From Gaiellasilicea sp963811885 (GTDB lineage: Bacteria; Actinomycetota; Thermoleophilia; Gaiellales; Gaiellaceae): 64,000 bases of DNA. The notes below the pieces were generated by a model. It was given only the letters and a program-made list of their open reading frames with translations. It did no database searches and was not told the DNA's origin. The DNA lies in contig CAWETB010000015.1 of assembly GCA_963811885.1 (NCBI GenBank), positions 868,001 through 932,000 of the forward strand, given 5' to 3'. Made by a program: the position numbers and the translations under genes. This document shows, piece after piece, positions 1 through 10,306 of the stretch (position 1 is the stretch's first letter; every line of letters starts with the position of its first letter).

Positions 1-1134
<1,134 letters not shown>

Positions 1135-1135
1135 C

Positions 1136-1670
1136 TCAGCTCCTTGTCACGAGTTCATGGCGTAGACGGTTCAGGCGGCCCTTGACGCTGGCGTCGAGCC
1201 GGTGCGAGCCGACCTGGAGGACGATGCCGCCGATCAGCTTGGGGTCGACCGTGCGGGTCGCCTCGACGGTGCGGCCCGAGGACTGCTCGATCTTCTTCAC
1301 GATCGAGGCGGCCTCGTCGTCCGAGAGCTCGTAGGCCGTGGTGAGCTCGACGGTGAGACGTCCCGCGTCGGCGGCGACGAGCGCGTCGAACTCGCGGTAG
1401 ACCTCGTCGAGCTGGCGCCGTGCGGCCCTTCTCGGAGAGGAGGAGGACGAAGTTCCGCAGCAGCTCGTCGGCGTCGGCGAGGATCTCGCGCAGCGCCGCC
1501 GAGCGCTCGTCGCGCTCGATCTGCGGGTTCGAGAGCAGGCCGCGCAGCTCGGGCACCTCGTCGACGGCGGTGGCGAACTCGCCGAGCTCGGCATGGACGA
1601 CGTCGAGCTTGCCGGTCTCCTTGGCCGCCTCGAAGAGCGAGCGGGCGTACAGGCGGGGTGCGACGGCCAC
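1136..1670 (-). CDS. atpH: ATP synthase F1 subunit delta
   Basis: Stalk subunit joining F1 to the peripheral b stalk. The GTG start at 1670 overlaps the TAG of atpF by one base. The protein begins VAVAPRLYARSLFEAA and ends with the conserved IGGIVLQVGSHRLDASVKGR block. It is about 177 residues after correction, normal for OSCP/delta. One extra base near 1419 splits the frame between LLSEKGRTA and QLDEVYREFDALV; the family alignment continues directly across it, so an indel error is the likely explanation. Confidence 0.93.
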
Positions 1671-2198
1671 TAGACGGTCTCGGTCTCCAGGGCGGAGAAG
1701 TCGAGCTCGCCGATCGCGTCGTCGATCAGCCGCTTGTGGTCGGCCTGGTCGAGCACCTTGCCGGTCACCTTCTGGGTGGCGATCAGCGTCAGGTCGGCGA
1801 CCTCGGCGCGGATCTGCTCGAGCGCCCGGACCGTCTCGGCCTCGATCTGCTTGCGCGTCTCCTCGAGCCGGCGCTGCCGGTCGGCCTCGACCTCCTCGCG
1901 GGCGCGCTCGCGCTGCGCCTCGGCGTCGGTGCGCGCCTGGGCGAGGATCGCGGACGCCTCGCTCTTCGCCTGGCCCATCAGCTGCTTGTGCTCCTCGAGC
2001 AGCGCCCGTGGCCTCGCGGCGCGTGTTCTCCGCCTCCTCGACGGACGAGCGGATCCGCTCGCGGCGCTCGTCGATCGTCTTCTGGATCGGCCCGAACGCG
2101 TACTTCTTCAGGACGAAGAACGTGATCGCAAAGCAGACGAGCGTCCAGATCATCAGACCCGGGACGACCTCGATCAGGGGTGAAGCGGCGAGCAGCAT
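1670..2198 (-). CDS. atpF: ATP synthase F0 subunit b
   Basis: Peripheral stalk subunit with one N-terminal membrane helix (PGLMIWTLVCFAITFFVLKK) followed by a long charged coiled coil. The ATG at 2198 follows a GAGAGGAAAGGG ribosome-binding region. The frame is broken near 2007 by one extra G: RREAT in one frame is followed by LLEEHKQLMGQAKSEA in the next. Corrected length is about 175 residues, typical for b. The TAG overlaps the GTG of atpH, implying translational coupling. Confidence 0.93.
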
Positions 2199-2218
2199 CG
2201 GCTTAGGCCCTTTCCTCT

Positions 2219-2479
2219 CTAGACCAGGACGTAGGCGAGCAGGCCGCCGATCAGGCCGTAGAAGACGACGGCCTCGGTGAGCGCGAACCCGAGCCACTGG
2301 ATACCCGTCAGCTCGCCCTTGAGCTCGGGCTGCCGGGCGACCGCCTGGATCATCGAGCCGAAGATGTTGCCGATGCCGATGCCGGCGCCGAGCGAGCCGA
2401 GGCCGATACCGAGCGCCAGCGCGATCGCCTTGCCGGCGTCGGTGTTGCCCGCGGCCTCCTGTGCAATCAAGTTGAACAC
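2219..2479 (-). CDS. atpE: ATP synthase F0 subunit c
   Basis: 86-residue proteolipid of the c ring. Two hydrophobic helices flank the polar loop ARQPELKG, and the second helix contains the ion-binding Glu in ALTEAVVFYGL. There is no Q/ES/T sodium signature obvious around it, so proton coupling is likely. The GTG start at 2479 has a strong AGGAGGAG ribosome site. The frame is intact, unlike most of its operon neighbours. Confidence 0.96.
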   Translation of the reverse strand: MFNLIAQEAAGNTDAGKAIALALGIGLGSLGAGIGIGNIFGSMIQAVARQPELKGELTGIQWLGFALTEAVVFYGLIGGLLAYVLV

Positions 2480-2552
2480 GTACTCCTCCTTTAGGGGTGT
2501 TGCCGGTAGGGACGGGCTCTGCCCGTCGCATACCTTGGCGGAAAATTTAGCG

Positions 2553-3433
2553 TTAATGCTCCGGCTCGATCGCCGAGCCGATGTAGATGGCGGAAAGGGC
2601 GGCGAAGATGAACGCCTGGATCGAGACGACGATCACGACCTCGAAGAGATAGAAGAGCGTGGCCGCGCCGACGGTCAAGGGCGCGAGCCAGAGGTGGCCG
2701 GTCACGAAGATGAGGCCGATGAAGGTGAGGATCAGCATGTGGCCCGCGAGCATGTTCGCGTAGAGACGGACGCTGAGGCTGATCAGGCGCATGAACTGGC
2801 CGAGGATCTCGAGCGGCACGATCAGCGGGTACATCGCCTTCGGCACATCGGGAATCCAGCTCTTGAAGTACTTGACCGGGCCGTTGTAGCGGATGCCCTC
2901 GACGTGGGTGAAGACGAAGGTCATCAGCGCGAGCGCGAGTGTGACGCTGATCGACGACGTCGCCGCGTAGACCGCGAGCGTCGGCAACCTCGACCCCGAA
3001 GATCTCGGTCTTCTCGTTCGAGAGCGGCAGCGGGATGAAGCCGATCATGTTCACGACCCAGATGAAGAGCATCAGCGCCGCGACGTACGGGAACCACAGA
3101 CCCATCGCCTTGTGCGGCAGGCCCTGCTCGGCGACCTGGGTCTGCGCGACGTCGTAGATCAGCTCGCCCACGGCCTGCCGGCGCCCGACCTCGTTCTTCG
3201 AGCCGATCCGCGCGCGCATCAGGAAGAGGCCGAGCGCGATCGTCAGGATCGTGCCCAGGATCAGGTAGGCGACCGTCTTGTTGATCGAGAGGTCGATCGG
3301 GCCGAGGTGGATCGGGATCCACTCGCCTGGATCGAAGTCGTGCTCCGGATTGAACTCCTCGTCCTCGGCGGCCATCGCGATCGAGGGCAGCGCCAGCGCA
3401 GAGGAAGATCGCGAGCGCGCTAAGCCGTTTCAC
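2553..3433 (-). CDS. atpB: ATP synthase F0 subunit a
   Basis: Stator subunit forming the proton half-channels. The conserved C-terminal helices include the essential Arg in LISLSVRLYANMLAGHM. Two frame breaks, near 3395 and 2988, are each explained by one extra base; the corrected protein has about 292 residues. I place the start at GTG 3433, inside the end of atpI (14 nt overlap), because the corrected N-terminus (VKRLSALAIFLCA, then LPSIAMAAEDEEF) looks like a cleavable or signal-like segment. An alternative is the internal ATG at 3375. N-terminal extensions of this kind occur in some subunit a proteins. Confidence 0.9.
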
Positions 3434-3818
3434 GGGTCTCTCCCGAGAAGTAGAGCGCGAGCGAGACGGCGAGCTCGAGCGAGTAGGCGAGGGCGTAGAG
3501 CAGCGTGACCGCAAGCGCAAGCTGCGCGTCAGTTGCCGCGACTGCGATGACGACGACCATCACCGCGATCGCGCGAAAGGTCATTCCAAAGCCCACCACG
3601 CCTGATCCGGCGAGGTTACCCATGCCCGAGGCAAGGTGCGTCAGTAGCGCCGCGAGCGCGCGCGAGGCCAGCCAGAGCGTGGCGGCGATCACCCAGGCGC
3701 GCAGCTCCCAGCCCGCCGCGAGGAAGACCGGCAGCGCCAGCGCGATCACGGCGGCGCCGGCGAGGAACGGCAGCCGCTGGTCGGGCATCGGACGCGGGGT
3801 GCTGAAGGCGCCGGCCAT
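3420..3818 (-). CDS. atpI: ATP synthase operon membrane protein (AtpI-like)
   Basis: Roughly 132-residue protein with four predicted membrane segments (for example FLAGAAVIALALPVFLAAGW and AIAVMVVVIAVAAT). No catalytic motif is visible. Position between the small atpZ-like gene and atpB, and overlap with both, fit the poorly conserved atpI gene, thought to assist c-ring assembly. The ATG at 3818 overlaps the upstream TGA (TGATG); a GTG one codon earlier is possible. Assignment rests mainly on context. Confidence 0.65.
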   Translation of the reverse strand: MAGAFSTPRPMPDQRLPFLAGAAVIALALPVFLAAGWELRAWVIAATLWLASRALAALLTHLASGMGNLAGSGVVGFGMTFRAIAVMVVVIAVAATDAQLALAVTLLYALAYSLELAVSLALYFSGETRETA

Positions 3819-4018
3819 CACAGTGCGTGCCCGTAGCGCTTGTAGGTCATGAAGACGCCGACCGGGATCCCCAGGATCGCGCCGATCAGGAAGCCCCAGG
3901 CGACGGAGCCGAAGAGCCAGCCGATCAGGATCCCGAGCACGATCACCGCCGCCGTCGTCCCGATCAGGACCGAGCCTGCTCCCGCGAGGTTCAGATTCGG
4001 GGTCTGCTGCGGCTCCAT
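3818..4018 (-). CDS. Small two-helix protein of ATP synthase operon (AtpZ/AtpI-like)
   Basis: A 66-residue protein starting MEPQQTPNLNLAGAG with two hydrophobic helices separated by a short turn (LGILIGWLFG, then GFLIGAILGIPVGVFMTYK). This matches the small AtpZ-type proteins at the head of many atp operons, linked to Mg/Ca transport or assembly. The ATG at 4018 lies 10 nt after TATGCT (4034-4029), a plausible -10 for a leaderless or short-leader operon transcript; ATG 4033 is an alternative start. Confidence 0.7.
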   Translation of the reverse strand: MEPQQTPNLNLAGAGSVLIGTTAAVIVLGILIGWLFGSVAWGFLIGAILGIPVGVFMTYKRYGHAL

Positions 4019-4050
4019 CGGCGCGGCGAGCATAGCAGAGCTTGTGACAG

Positions 4051-4071
4051 CTGAAATCCGCCTGGTTTCAG
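4051..4071. promoter_or_regulatory. Inverted repeat between iclR and the atp operon
   Basis: CTGAAA-N9-TTTCAG, perfect 6 bp arms. It lies in the 71-bp gap between the end of the IclR gene (4105) and the first atp gene. It could be a weak terminator for the regulator transcript or an operator for the atp promoter; the sequence alone does not decide. Confidence 0.35.
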
Positions 4072-4104
4072 GGAAATGCCCCGCGACTTTGTACGGACCC
4101 GGAG

Positions 4105-4914
4105 CTAGGCGGGCGCGCGGTGGCCGAGCTCGGCCGAGATCGCCGCGGCCGTGCGGCGCACGGGCGGGCCGTAGCGCTCGATCAGGTCGTCGATCGAGAC
4201 CATCGAGCGGTGGACGGCGAGGTTGACCGCGGCCACGACGTCGCCGGCACGTGAGCGGATCGGCGACGCGATCGAGCGGAGGCCGTAGGCCAGCTCCTCG
4301 TTGTTGACCGCGACGTCGAGCTCCCGGACGCGGGCGAGGTCGGCCGCGAGCGTCCGGCGGTCGGTGATCGTGTTCGGGCCGCGGGCGACGAGGTCGACTC
4401 CGTCCAGGATCTCGGCCAGCCGCTCGTCGGGGACGAAGGCGAGCAGCGCCTTCCCCATCGCCGTGCAGTACGCGGGCAACCGCGAGCCGACGTGAAGGTT
4501 GAGGTCGATCGCGCGCTGGCCCGCGTGCGAGGTCCGGCAGCGCTCGATGTAGACGACGTCGGCGCCGTCGAGGATCGCGAGGTTGACGGTGAAACCGGTC
4601 GCGTCGCAGAGCTCCTGCAGGTGCGGCACCGAGAGGTCGCGGATGTCCATCGCGTCGATCGCGGCGAAGCCGAGGTCGAGCACGCGCGGCCCGAGCCGGT
4701 ACCGCTTCGAATCGGTGTCCTGCTGCAGGTAGCCGAGCGCCGTCAGCGTCGCGATGTAGCGGTGCGTCGTGCTCCTGCTGAGCCCGAGGTCGCGCGAGAG
4801 CTCGCTGACGCCGATCGTCGACCGGTCGGAGCCGAACGCCGACAGGATCGCGAGACCTCGTTCGAGCGACTGCGACCACGACGCCTGCTTCGGGCTCCCG
4901 CTGACGGCGACCAC
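4105..4914 (-). CDS. IclR-family regulator of the aromatic (pca/pob) cluster
   Basis: 269 residues: an N-terminal winged helix-turn-helix (SLERGLAILSAF, VSELSRDLGLSRSTTHRYI) followed by the IclR effector domain (HLQELCDATGFTVNLAILDG, LPAYCTAMGKALLAF). Sequence style and position next to protocatechuate genes match the PcaR/PcaU/PobR branch, which binds aromatic acids or pathway intermediates; the effector cannot be read from sequence. The GTG start at 4914 is 6 nt after TAGCGT (4926-4921), so the mRNA is probably leaderless. The palindromic site 4935-4951 covers its -35 region, which would give autorepression while activating the divergent operon. Confidence 0.88.
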   Translation of the reverse strand: MVAVSGSPKQASWSQSLERGLAILSAFGSDRSTIGVSELSRDLGLSRSTTHRYIATLTALGYLQQDTDSKRYRLGPRVLDLGFAAIDAMDIRDLSVPHLQELCDATGFTVNLAILDGADVVYIERCRTSHAGQRAIDLNLHVGSRLPAYCTAMGKALLAFVPDERLAEILDGVDLVARGPNTITDRRTLAADLARVRELDVAVNNEELAYGLRSIASPIRSRAGDVVAAVNLAVHRSMVSIDDLIERYGPPVRRTAAAISAELGHRAPA

Positions 4915-4934
4915 GAGGCAGACGCTAGCACGGT

Positions 4935-4951
4935 GTTCCGATAACTAGAAC
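4935..4951. promoter_or_regulatory. Candidate IclR operator A
   Basis: GTTCCGATAACTAGAAC, an imperfect palindrome with GTTC/GAAC ends. The first 11 bases are identical to site B at 15811. It sits between the divergent iclR and aldehyde-dehydrogenase genes. Relative to a TAGGGT -10 at 4979-4984 its centre is near -48, an activator position; relative to the iclR -10 it overlaps the -35. Known PcaU/PcaR/PobR sites also contain GTTCGATAAT-like palindromes. Confidence 0.7.
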
Positions 4952-4978
4952 GACGTATTGCCCACTCGAACAGGTTGA

Positions 4979-4984
4979 TAGGGT
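4979..4984 (+). promoter_or_regulatory. -10 element (TAGGGT) of the aldehyde dehydrogenase-pca operon
   Basis: TAGGGT about 31 bases before the ATG at 5016, leaving room for the AGAGGAGG ribosome site. No good -35 hexamer lies 17 bp upstream, consistent with an activator-dependent promoter using operator A. Confidence 0.4.
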
Positions 4985-5015
4985 CGGATCCGTCGCCCGG
5001 ACAGAGGAGGTCGAG

Positions 5016-6495
5016 ATGGAGCTCCAGCAGGAGAACGTGATCGAGAGCCGTCAGTTCATCGGGGGCGAGTGGGTCGACGCGGCCGCAGGAGCGGCCTTCG
5101 ACGACCTCGATCCCTTCACCGGCGACGTCGTCGCCCGCGTGCCGGCCGGGACCCGCGAGGACGCCGCGCGCGCCGTCGAGGCCGCACACGACGGCGTTCG
5201 CCGCGTGGTCGCAGACGCCACCCGCCGCGCGCCAGGCGGATCTTCCTCAAGGCCGCCGACGCGCTCGAGGCCCGCCAGGACGAGGTCGTCTCGCTGCTGG
5301 CGCGCGAGACCGGCTGCACGTTCGGCTTTGCGATGTTCCAGACCGCATTTCGTCCCCGGGCTCCTCCGCCAGGCCGCGGCACTGGCCTACGCGCCGCTCG
5401 GGGAGATCATTCCGTCCGACACCGGCGCGTTCTCGATGGGCCTCCGCAGGCCGGTCGGCGTCGTCGGCGCGATCGCGCCGTGGAACGCGGCGCTGATCCT
5501 GTCCGCGCGGTCGATCGCGGCGCCGCTCGCCCTCGGGAACACCGTCGTCCTGAAGCCGTCCGAGCTCTCCCCCGTCGTCGGCGGCCTGCTCTGGGGCGAG
5601 ATCTTCACCGAGGCCGGCCTGCCGCCGGGCGTGCTGAACATCGTCACGCACGCACCGGGCGAGGCCGGGCCGATCGGCGACGAGCTCGTCGAGAACCCGC
5701 ACGTCCGCCGCCTCAACTTCACCGGCTCGACCGAGACCGGGCGCAAGCTCGCCGAGGCGGCGGGCCGCAACCTGAAGCGGATCGTGCTCGAGCTGGGCGG
5801 CTACAACCCGCTGATCGTGCTCGCCGACGCGGATCTCGAGTACGCGGTCGACGCGACGACCTTCGGCGCATTCCTGCACCAGGGCCAGATCTGCATGTCG
5901 GCGCGGAAGATCATCGTCGAGCGGCCGATCGCCGACGCGTTCGTCGAGCGGCTGACCGCGAAGACGAAGACGCTCAAGGCCGGCGACCCGAAGGAGCACG
6001 ACACGATCATCGGGCCGCTGATCACCGAGGGCGCCCTGCAGACTGGTCTCAGACCGGGTCGCGGACGCGGTCGCGAAGGGCGCAAGGGTGCTCGCCGGCG
6101 GCGAGGCGGAGGGGCCGTGCTTCCAGGCGACGCTCCTCGCCGACGTCCCGGCGGACGCGGAGTTCGCGCAGCACGAGACGTTCGGGCCCGTCGCGGCGAT
6201 CGAGATCGTCGACAGCGGCCGACGAGGCCGTGGCGTCCGCGAACGCGACCAGCGTACGGCCTCGCCTCCGGGATCCTCACGAGCGACACCGACCGCGGCC
6301 TCGCGCTCGCCCGAGCAGATCGAGGCCGGGATCGTCCACGTCAACGACCAGCCGGTCGGCGACGAGCCGCAGATGCCGTTCGGCGGCGTCAAGGACAGCG
6401 GCTTCGGCCGTTTCGGCGGCTCGGCGGTGGTGGACGAGTTCACCGAGCTCCGCTGGGTGACGGTGCAGAGCGGCCCGCATCCCTTCCCCTTCTGA
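5016..6495 (+). CDS. Aromatic aldehyde dehydrogenase (vanillin/benzaldehyde DH type)
   Basis: NAD(P)-dependent oxidation of an aromatic aldehyde to the acid. The start ATG has AGAGGAGG 5 nt upstream. Motifs in order: FIGGEWVDAA, the APWNA segment, VVLKPSE, the cofactor loop FTGSTETGR, the catalytic-base region ELGGYNP, the catalytic Cys in GQICMSARK, and the C-terminal FGGVKDSGFGRFGG. The frame shifts about seven times (near 5193, 5236, 5345, 6047, 6221, 6256, 6312); each is resolved by removing one base and gives about 490 residues, the normal length. With a benzoylformate decarboxylase-like gene in the same operon and pobA nearby, 4-hydroxybenzaldehyde or benzaldehyde is the likely substrate. 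The stop overlaps the pcaI start (TGATG). Confidence 0.88.
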
Positions 6496-7349
6496 TGGCC
6501 GAGCTCGTCTCGCTGACCGAGGCGGTCGACGAGCTCGTCCACGACGGGGACGTCGTCGCGCTCGAGGGCTTCACGCACCTGATCCCGCACGCCGCCGGCC
6601 ACGAGCTGATCCGGCAGGGCGGCGCGAGCTGACGCTCGTGCGGATGACGCCGGACGTGGTCTACGACCAGCTGATCGGGATGGGCTGCGCGCGCAAGCTC
6701 GTCTTCTCCTGGGGCGGCAACCCCGGCGTCGGCTCGCTGCACCGCTTCCGCGACGCCGTCGAGTCGGGCTGGCCGGTCCCACTCGAGCTGGAGGAGCACT
6801 CGCACGCCGGGATGGCCGCGGCGCTACGCGGCCGGCGCGGCGAACCTGCCATTCGGCGTCCTCCGCGGTTACGCGGGAACGGACCTCGCCGAGCACAGCG
6901 CGCTCGACCGCGACGATCACCTGTCCGTTCACGGGCGAGGAGCTGGCCGCTGTCGCAGGCGCTCCGCCCGGACGTCGGGATCGTCCACGCCCAGCAGGCG
7001 GACGAGGCGGGAAACGTTCAGATGTGGGGGATCACCGGCGTCCAGAAGGAGGCCGTCCTGGCGTCGCGGCAGGTCGATCGTGACGGTGGAGGAGATCGTG
7101 CACGGAGCTCGAGCAGCGGCCCGGCGGCGTCATCCTTCCGGGCTGGGTGCTCGCCGCGGTCTGCGCTCGCGCCCGGCGGCGCACACCCCTCCTACGCCCA
7201 CGGCTACTACGACCGGGACAACGCCTTCTACGTCGAGTGGGACGCGATCAGCCGCGACCGCGAGACGTTCGCGGCGTGGATGCGAGCGGCACGTGCTCGA
7301 AACGGCCGACGTGGGCGAGTACCACGCCTCGCTCGGAGTCGCCGCGTGA
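6495..7349 (+). CDS. pcaI: 3-oxoadipate CoA-transferase subunit A
   Basis: Alpha subunit of the enzyme moving CoA from succinyl-CoA to 3-oxoadipate. It shows the family N-terminus (DGDVVALEGFTHLIPH, HELIRQ), LTLVRMTPDVVYDQLIG, the FSWGGNPGVGSLHRF block, VGIVHAQQADEAGNVQMWG and the C-terminal HPSYAHGYYDRDNAFY. The frame is broken several times (near 6622, 6825, 6915, 6957, 7072, 7100, 7160, 7285), mostly by +1 insertions. The ATG overlaps the upstream TGA and the TGA at 7349 overlaps the GTG of pcaJ, typical of an operon. Other CoA-transferase substrates cannot be excluded from sequence alone. Confidence 0.85.
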
Positions 7350-8090
7350 GCGCGACCACGATCACGTTCACGGCCGACGAGATGATGGCCGTCGCCGCCG
7401 CGCGGCGGCTGCGCGACGGGACGGTGTGCTTCGTCGGGATCGGCCTGCCGAGCCTCGCAGGCCGCCAACCTCGCCCGGCGCACGCACGCGCCGGGGCTGC
7501 GTGCTGATCTACGAGAGCGGCACGATCGGCGCGAAGCCGTCGCAGCTGCCGCTCTCGATCGGCGACGGCGAGCTCGCGGAGACGGCCGACGGCCGTCGTC
7601 TCGGTGCCGGAGATCTTCGCCTACTGGCTGCAGGGCGGGCCGCATCGACGTCGGCTTCCTCGGCGCCGCCCAGATCGACCGGTACGGGAACCTGAACAGC
7701 ACGGTGATCGGCGACTACGAGGAGCCGAAGGTCCGGCTCCCGGGCGCCGGCGGTGCGCCAGAGATCGCGACCTCGGTCCGTGAGGTGTTCGTGATGCTCC
7801 GGCAGACGCCGCGCACGTTCGTCCAGGAGCTCGACTTCCGCACCAGCGCTCGGCGACGCGGTCTCGACGTCGTCGTCACGGACCTCGGCGTGCTCGAGCC
7901 TCGCGGCGCCGACCGCGAGCTGACGCTGACCGCGGTCCACCCCGGCGTCGAGCCGGACGCCGCGCGCGAGGCGACCGGCTGGGACCTGCGCGTCGCGAAC
8001 GACCTCGAGCGCGACTGCCGCCGCCGACGGGCGCGGAGCTCGACCGCGCTGCGGGCGCTCGCGACACACCCGGGACGACCGGTGGAGCGG
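7347..8090 (+). CDS. pcaJ: 3-oxoadipate CoA-transferase subunit B (3' end uncertain)
   Basis: Beta subunit. It begins VSATTITFTADEMMAVAAAR and carries the active-site Glu region YESGTIGA, then LPLSIGDGELAETAD, the GGRIDVGFLGAAQIDRYGN signature and VFVMLRQTPRTFVQELDF. The GTG overlaps the pcaI stop. Several +1 breaks occur (about 7458, 7490, 7590, 7636, 7845). Near 8015-8090 the indels make it impossible to fix the exact stop; the coding signal of pcaH begins within about 50 bp, so the two genes abut or overlap. Confidence 0.85.
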
Positions 8091-8760
8091 ACGTCCGACT
8101 CCGGCCGTACCTCGACATCCGGAGTACCGCTCGACGGCTGACGAGAGCGCCGTCGCGCGTGCTGCTGACGATGCCCGAGGAGCTGCACGCGCTGGCGGGC
8201 CCGGTGTTCGGCGAGGACACGGTCGCGGCGGCCGACGCCGACCTGACCCAGCGGCCACGCGGGCGAGCCGCTCGGCGAGCGGATCGTCGTCACGGGCCGC
8301 GTGCTCGACGAGGACGGGCGGCCCGTCCGCGCACGCGCTGCGTCGAGATCTGGCAGGCGAACGCCGCCGGCCGCTACGTCCACGAGGGCGACCGGCATCC
8401 GGCGCCGCTCGACCCGAACTTCACGGGCGCCGGGCGGACGCTGACCGACGCGGACGGCCGCTACCGCTTCGTCACGGTCAAGCCCGGCGCCTACCCGTGG
8501 CGGAACCACGCGAACGCCTGGCGTCCCGCCCACATCCACTTCTCCGTCTTCGGGCAGGCACTTCACGCAGCGGCTCGTGACGCAGATGTACTTCCCGGGC
8601 GACCCGCTGTTCGAGCACGACCCGATCTTCAACTCGGTCCGCGACCCGCGTGCCCGCGACGCTGCTCGTGGCCCGGTTCGACCTGCCGACGACCGAGCCC
8701 GAGTGGGCGCTCGGGTACCGCTGGGACATCGTCCTGCGGAGGACGCCGTTCGAGGCATGA
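8091..8760 (+). CDS. pcaH: Protocatechuate 3,4-dioxygenase beta subunit
   Basis: Intradiol ring-cleavage enzyme (protocatechuate to 3-carboxy-cis,cis-muconate). The beta subunit carries the Fe(III) site: here PAPLDPNFTGAGRTLTD, the Tyr-containing GAYPWRNHANAWRPAHIHFS with the His-x-His pair, and LVTQMYFPGDPLFEHDPIFN. The N-terminal family motif HPEYRSTA is followed, after one extra base near 8137, by LTRAPSRVLL. Further breaks are near 8262, 8335, 8560 and 8655. The start lies in the region where pcaJ ends and is approximate. The TGA at 8758 overlaps the pcaG ATG (ATGA). Confidence 0.9.
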
Positions 8761-9162
8761 GGACACCGTCGCAGACGGTCGGGCCGTTCTTCTCGCTCGG
8801 CCTCTGCGGCGAGCCGCAGCACGAGCTGCCCGGGCGGCAGCGTCCGCATCGAGGGGCGGGTCTACGACGGCGAGGGAGCACCCGTCGGGGACGCGCTGCT
8901 CGAGCTCTGGGGCCCCGAGCGCGGGTTCGGCCGCGCCGGCACGGACGCCGAGGGCCGGTTCGCCTTCCTCGTCCCGGAGGGCGCGCGGCGCCTCGAGGTG
9001 CTGGTGTTCGCGCGCGGGCTCTTGAGGCCGGGCGTGACGCGGCTCTACCTCGACGACGAGGGCGCCGAGGACGCGACGATGGTGGCTCGCCGCGAGGGCG
9101 GCGTGCTCCGCTTCGACGTGCACCTGCAGGGCGACGACGCGACCGCGTTCTTCCAGCAGTGA
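8757..9162 (+). CDS. pcaG: Protocatechuate 3,4-dioxygenase alpha subunit, short form
   Basis: Partner of PcaH. It starts MRTPSQTVGPFFSLGL, the hallmark alpha N-terminus, and ends REGGVLRFDVHLQG. A single break near 8840 separates QHELPG from SVRIEGRVYDGEG. At about 135 residues it is clearly shorter than the usual 180-200; the central loop region between DAEGRFAF and VFARGLLRPGVTR appears compressed. The ATG overlaps the pcaH stop and the TGA overlaps a GTG of the next gene. Confidence 0.85.
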
Positions 9163-9185
9163 CCACGACCGAGGAGACCCGCCCG

Positions 9186-10306
9186 ATGATCCGCACGAAG
9201 CCGCCGTTCCGCGCCGACCACGTCGGCAGCCTGCTCCGCCCGCAGCGCTCCTGACGCGCGCGCGACGACGCGGCCGCCGGCCGCATCGACGCGGCCGAGC
9301 TGCGGCGATCGAGGACGAGGCGATCCGCGAGATCGTCCGCAAGCAGGAGGAGATCGGGCTGCGCTCGGCGACCGACGGCGAGTTCCGCCGCGAGTCGTGG
9401 CACATGGACTTCATCTACCAGCTCGACGGGATCACGAAGGAAGCCGGCCACATCGCCGTCAAGTTCCACAACGAGCAGGGCGACATCGAGTTCACGCCCG
9501 CGGCGCTGCACGTCGACGGCAAGCTCGGCGTCTCGAGGACGATCTTCGGCGACGAGTTCGGGTTCCTCCAGCGAGACGGTGACGAGCAACCGTCCCGAAG
9601 CTGACGATCCCGTCGCCGAGCATGGTCCACTACCGCGGCGGCAAGGCGGCGATCGACGCGGCCGTCTACCCGACCTCGACGCGTTCTGGGCCGACCTGAC
9701 GCCGCGTACCGCGAGAGGTGCGGCGGCTCGGCGAGCTCGGCTGCACGTACCTCCAGTTCGACGACACGAGCCTCGCGTACATGAACGACCCGCACCAGCG
9801 CGAGTACATCGCCTCGATCGGCGGCGACCCGGAGCGCCAGCACGTCGAGTACATCCGCCACATCAACGAGGCGCTCGCGGAGCGGCCCGAGGGGATGCGC
9901 GTGACGACGCACATGTGCCGCGGCAACTTCCGCTCGGCTGGGCGGCCGAGGGCGGCTACGACTTCGTCGCCGAGGCGCTGCTGAACGAGCTCGAGGTCGA
10001 CGGCTTCTTCATGGAGTGGGACGACGAGCGCTCGGGCGGCTTCGAGCCGCTGCGCTTCCTGCCGAAGGGCGAGAAGCAGGTCGTGCTCGGGCTCGTGACG
10101 ACGAAGCGCGGCGAGCTCGAGTCGAAGGACGAGCTGAAGCGGCGGATCGAGGAGGCAGCGAAGCTACGCGCCGCTCGAGCAGCTCTGCCTCTCGCCGCAG
10201 TGCGGCTTCTCGTCGACGGTCGAGGGCAACGTGCTGAGCGAGGAGGAGCAGTGGGCGAAGCTGCGCGCTGATCGTCGAGGTCGCCGAAGGAAGTCTGGGG
10301 CTGTGA
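9186..10306 (+). CDS. MetE-like zinc methyltransferase/alkyltransferase, stand-alone catalytic domain
   Basis: About 365-370 residues, homologous to the C-terminal half of cobalamin-independent methionine synthase. It starts MIRTKPPFRADHVGSLLRP; a GTG at 9159, overlapping the pcaG stop, is an alternative. Zinc ligands are visible as His-x-Cys in TTHMCRGN (about 9905-9926) and a late Cys in LSPQCGF (about 10190); TSLAYMNDP and MEWDDERSG are further family blocks. About six single-base breaks interrupt it. Lacking the MetE N-terminal domain, it need not be a methionine synthase; related zinc enzymes move methyl or alkyl groups between thiols. In a catabolic operon it may handle methyl groups from methoxy-aromatics, but that is inference. 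Confidence 0.75.

Noticed and set aside
5247..6932. 561-codon minus-strand open frame
   Set aside because: Antisense to the aldehyde dehydrogenase and pcaI; composition is Arg/Pro-rich with no family features.
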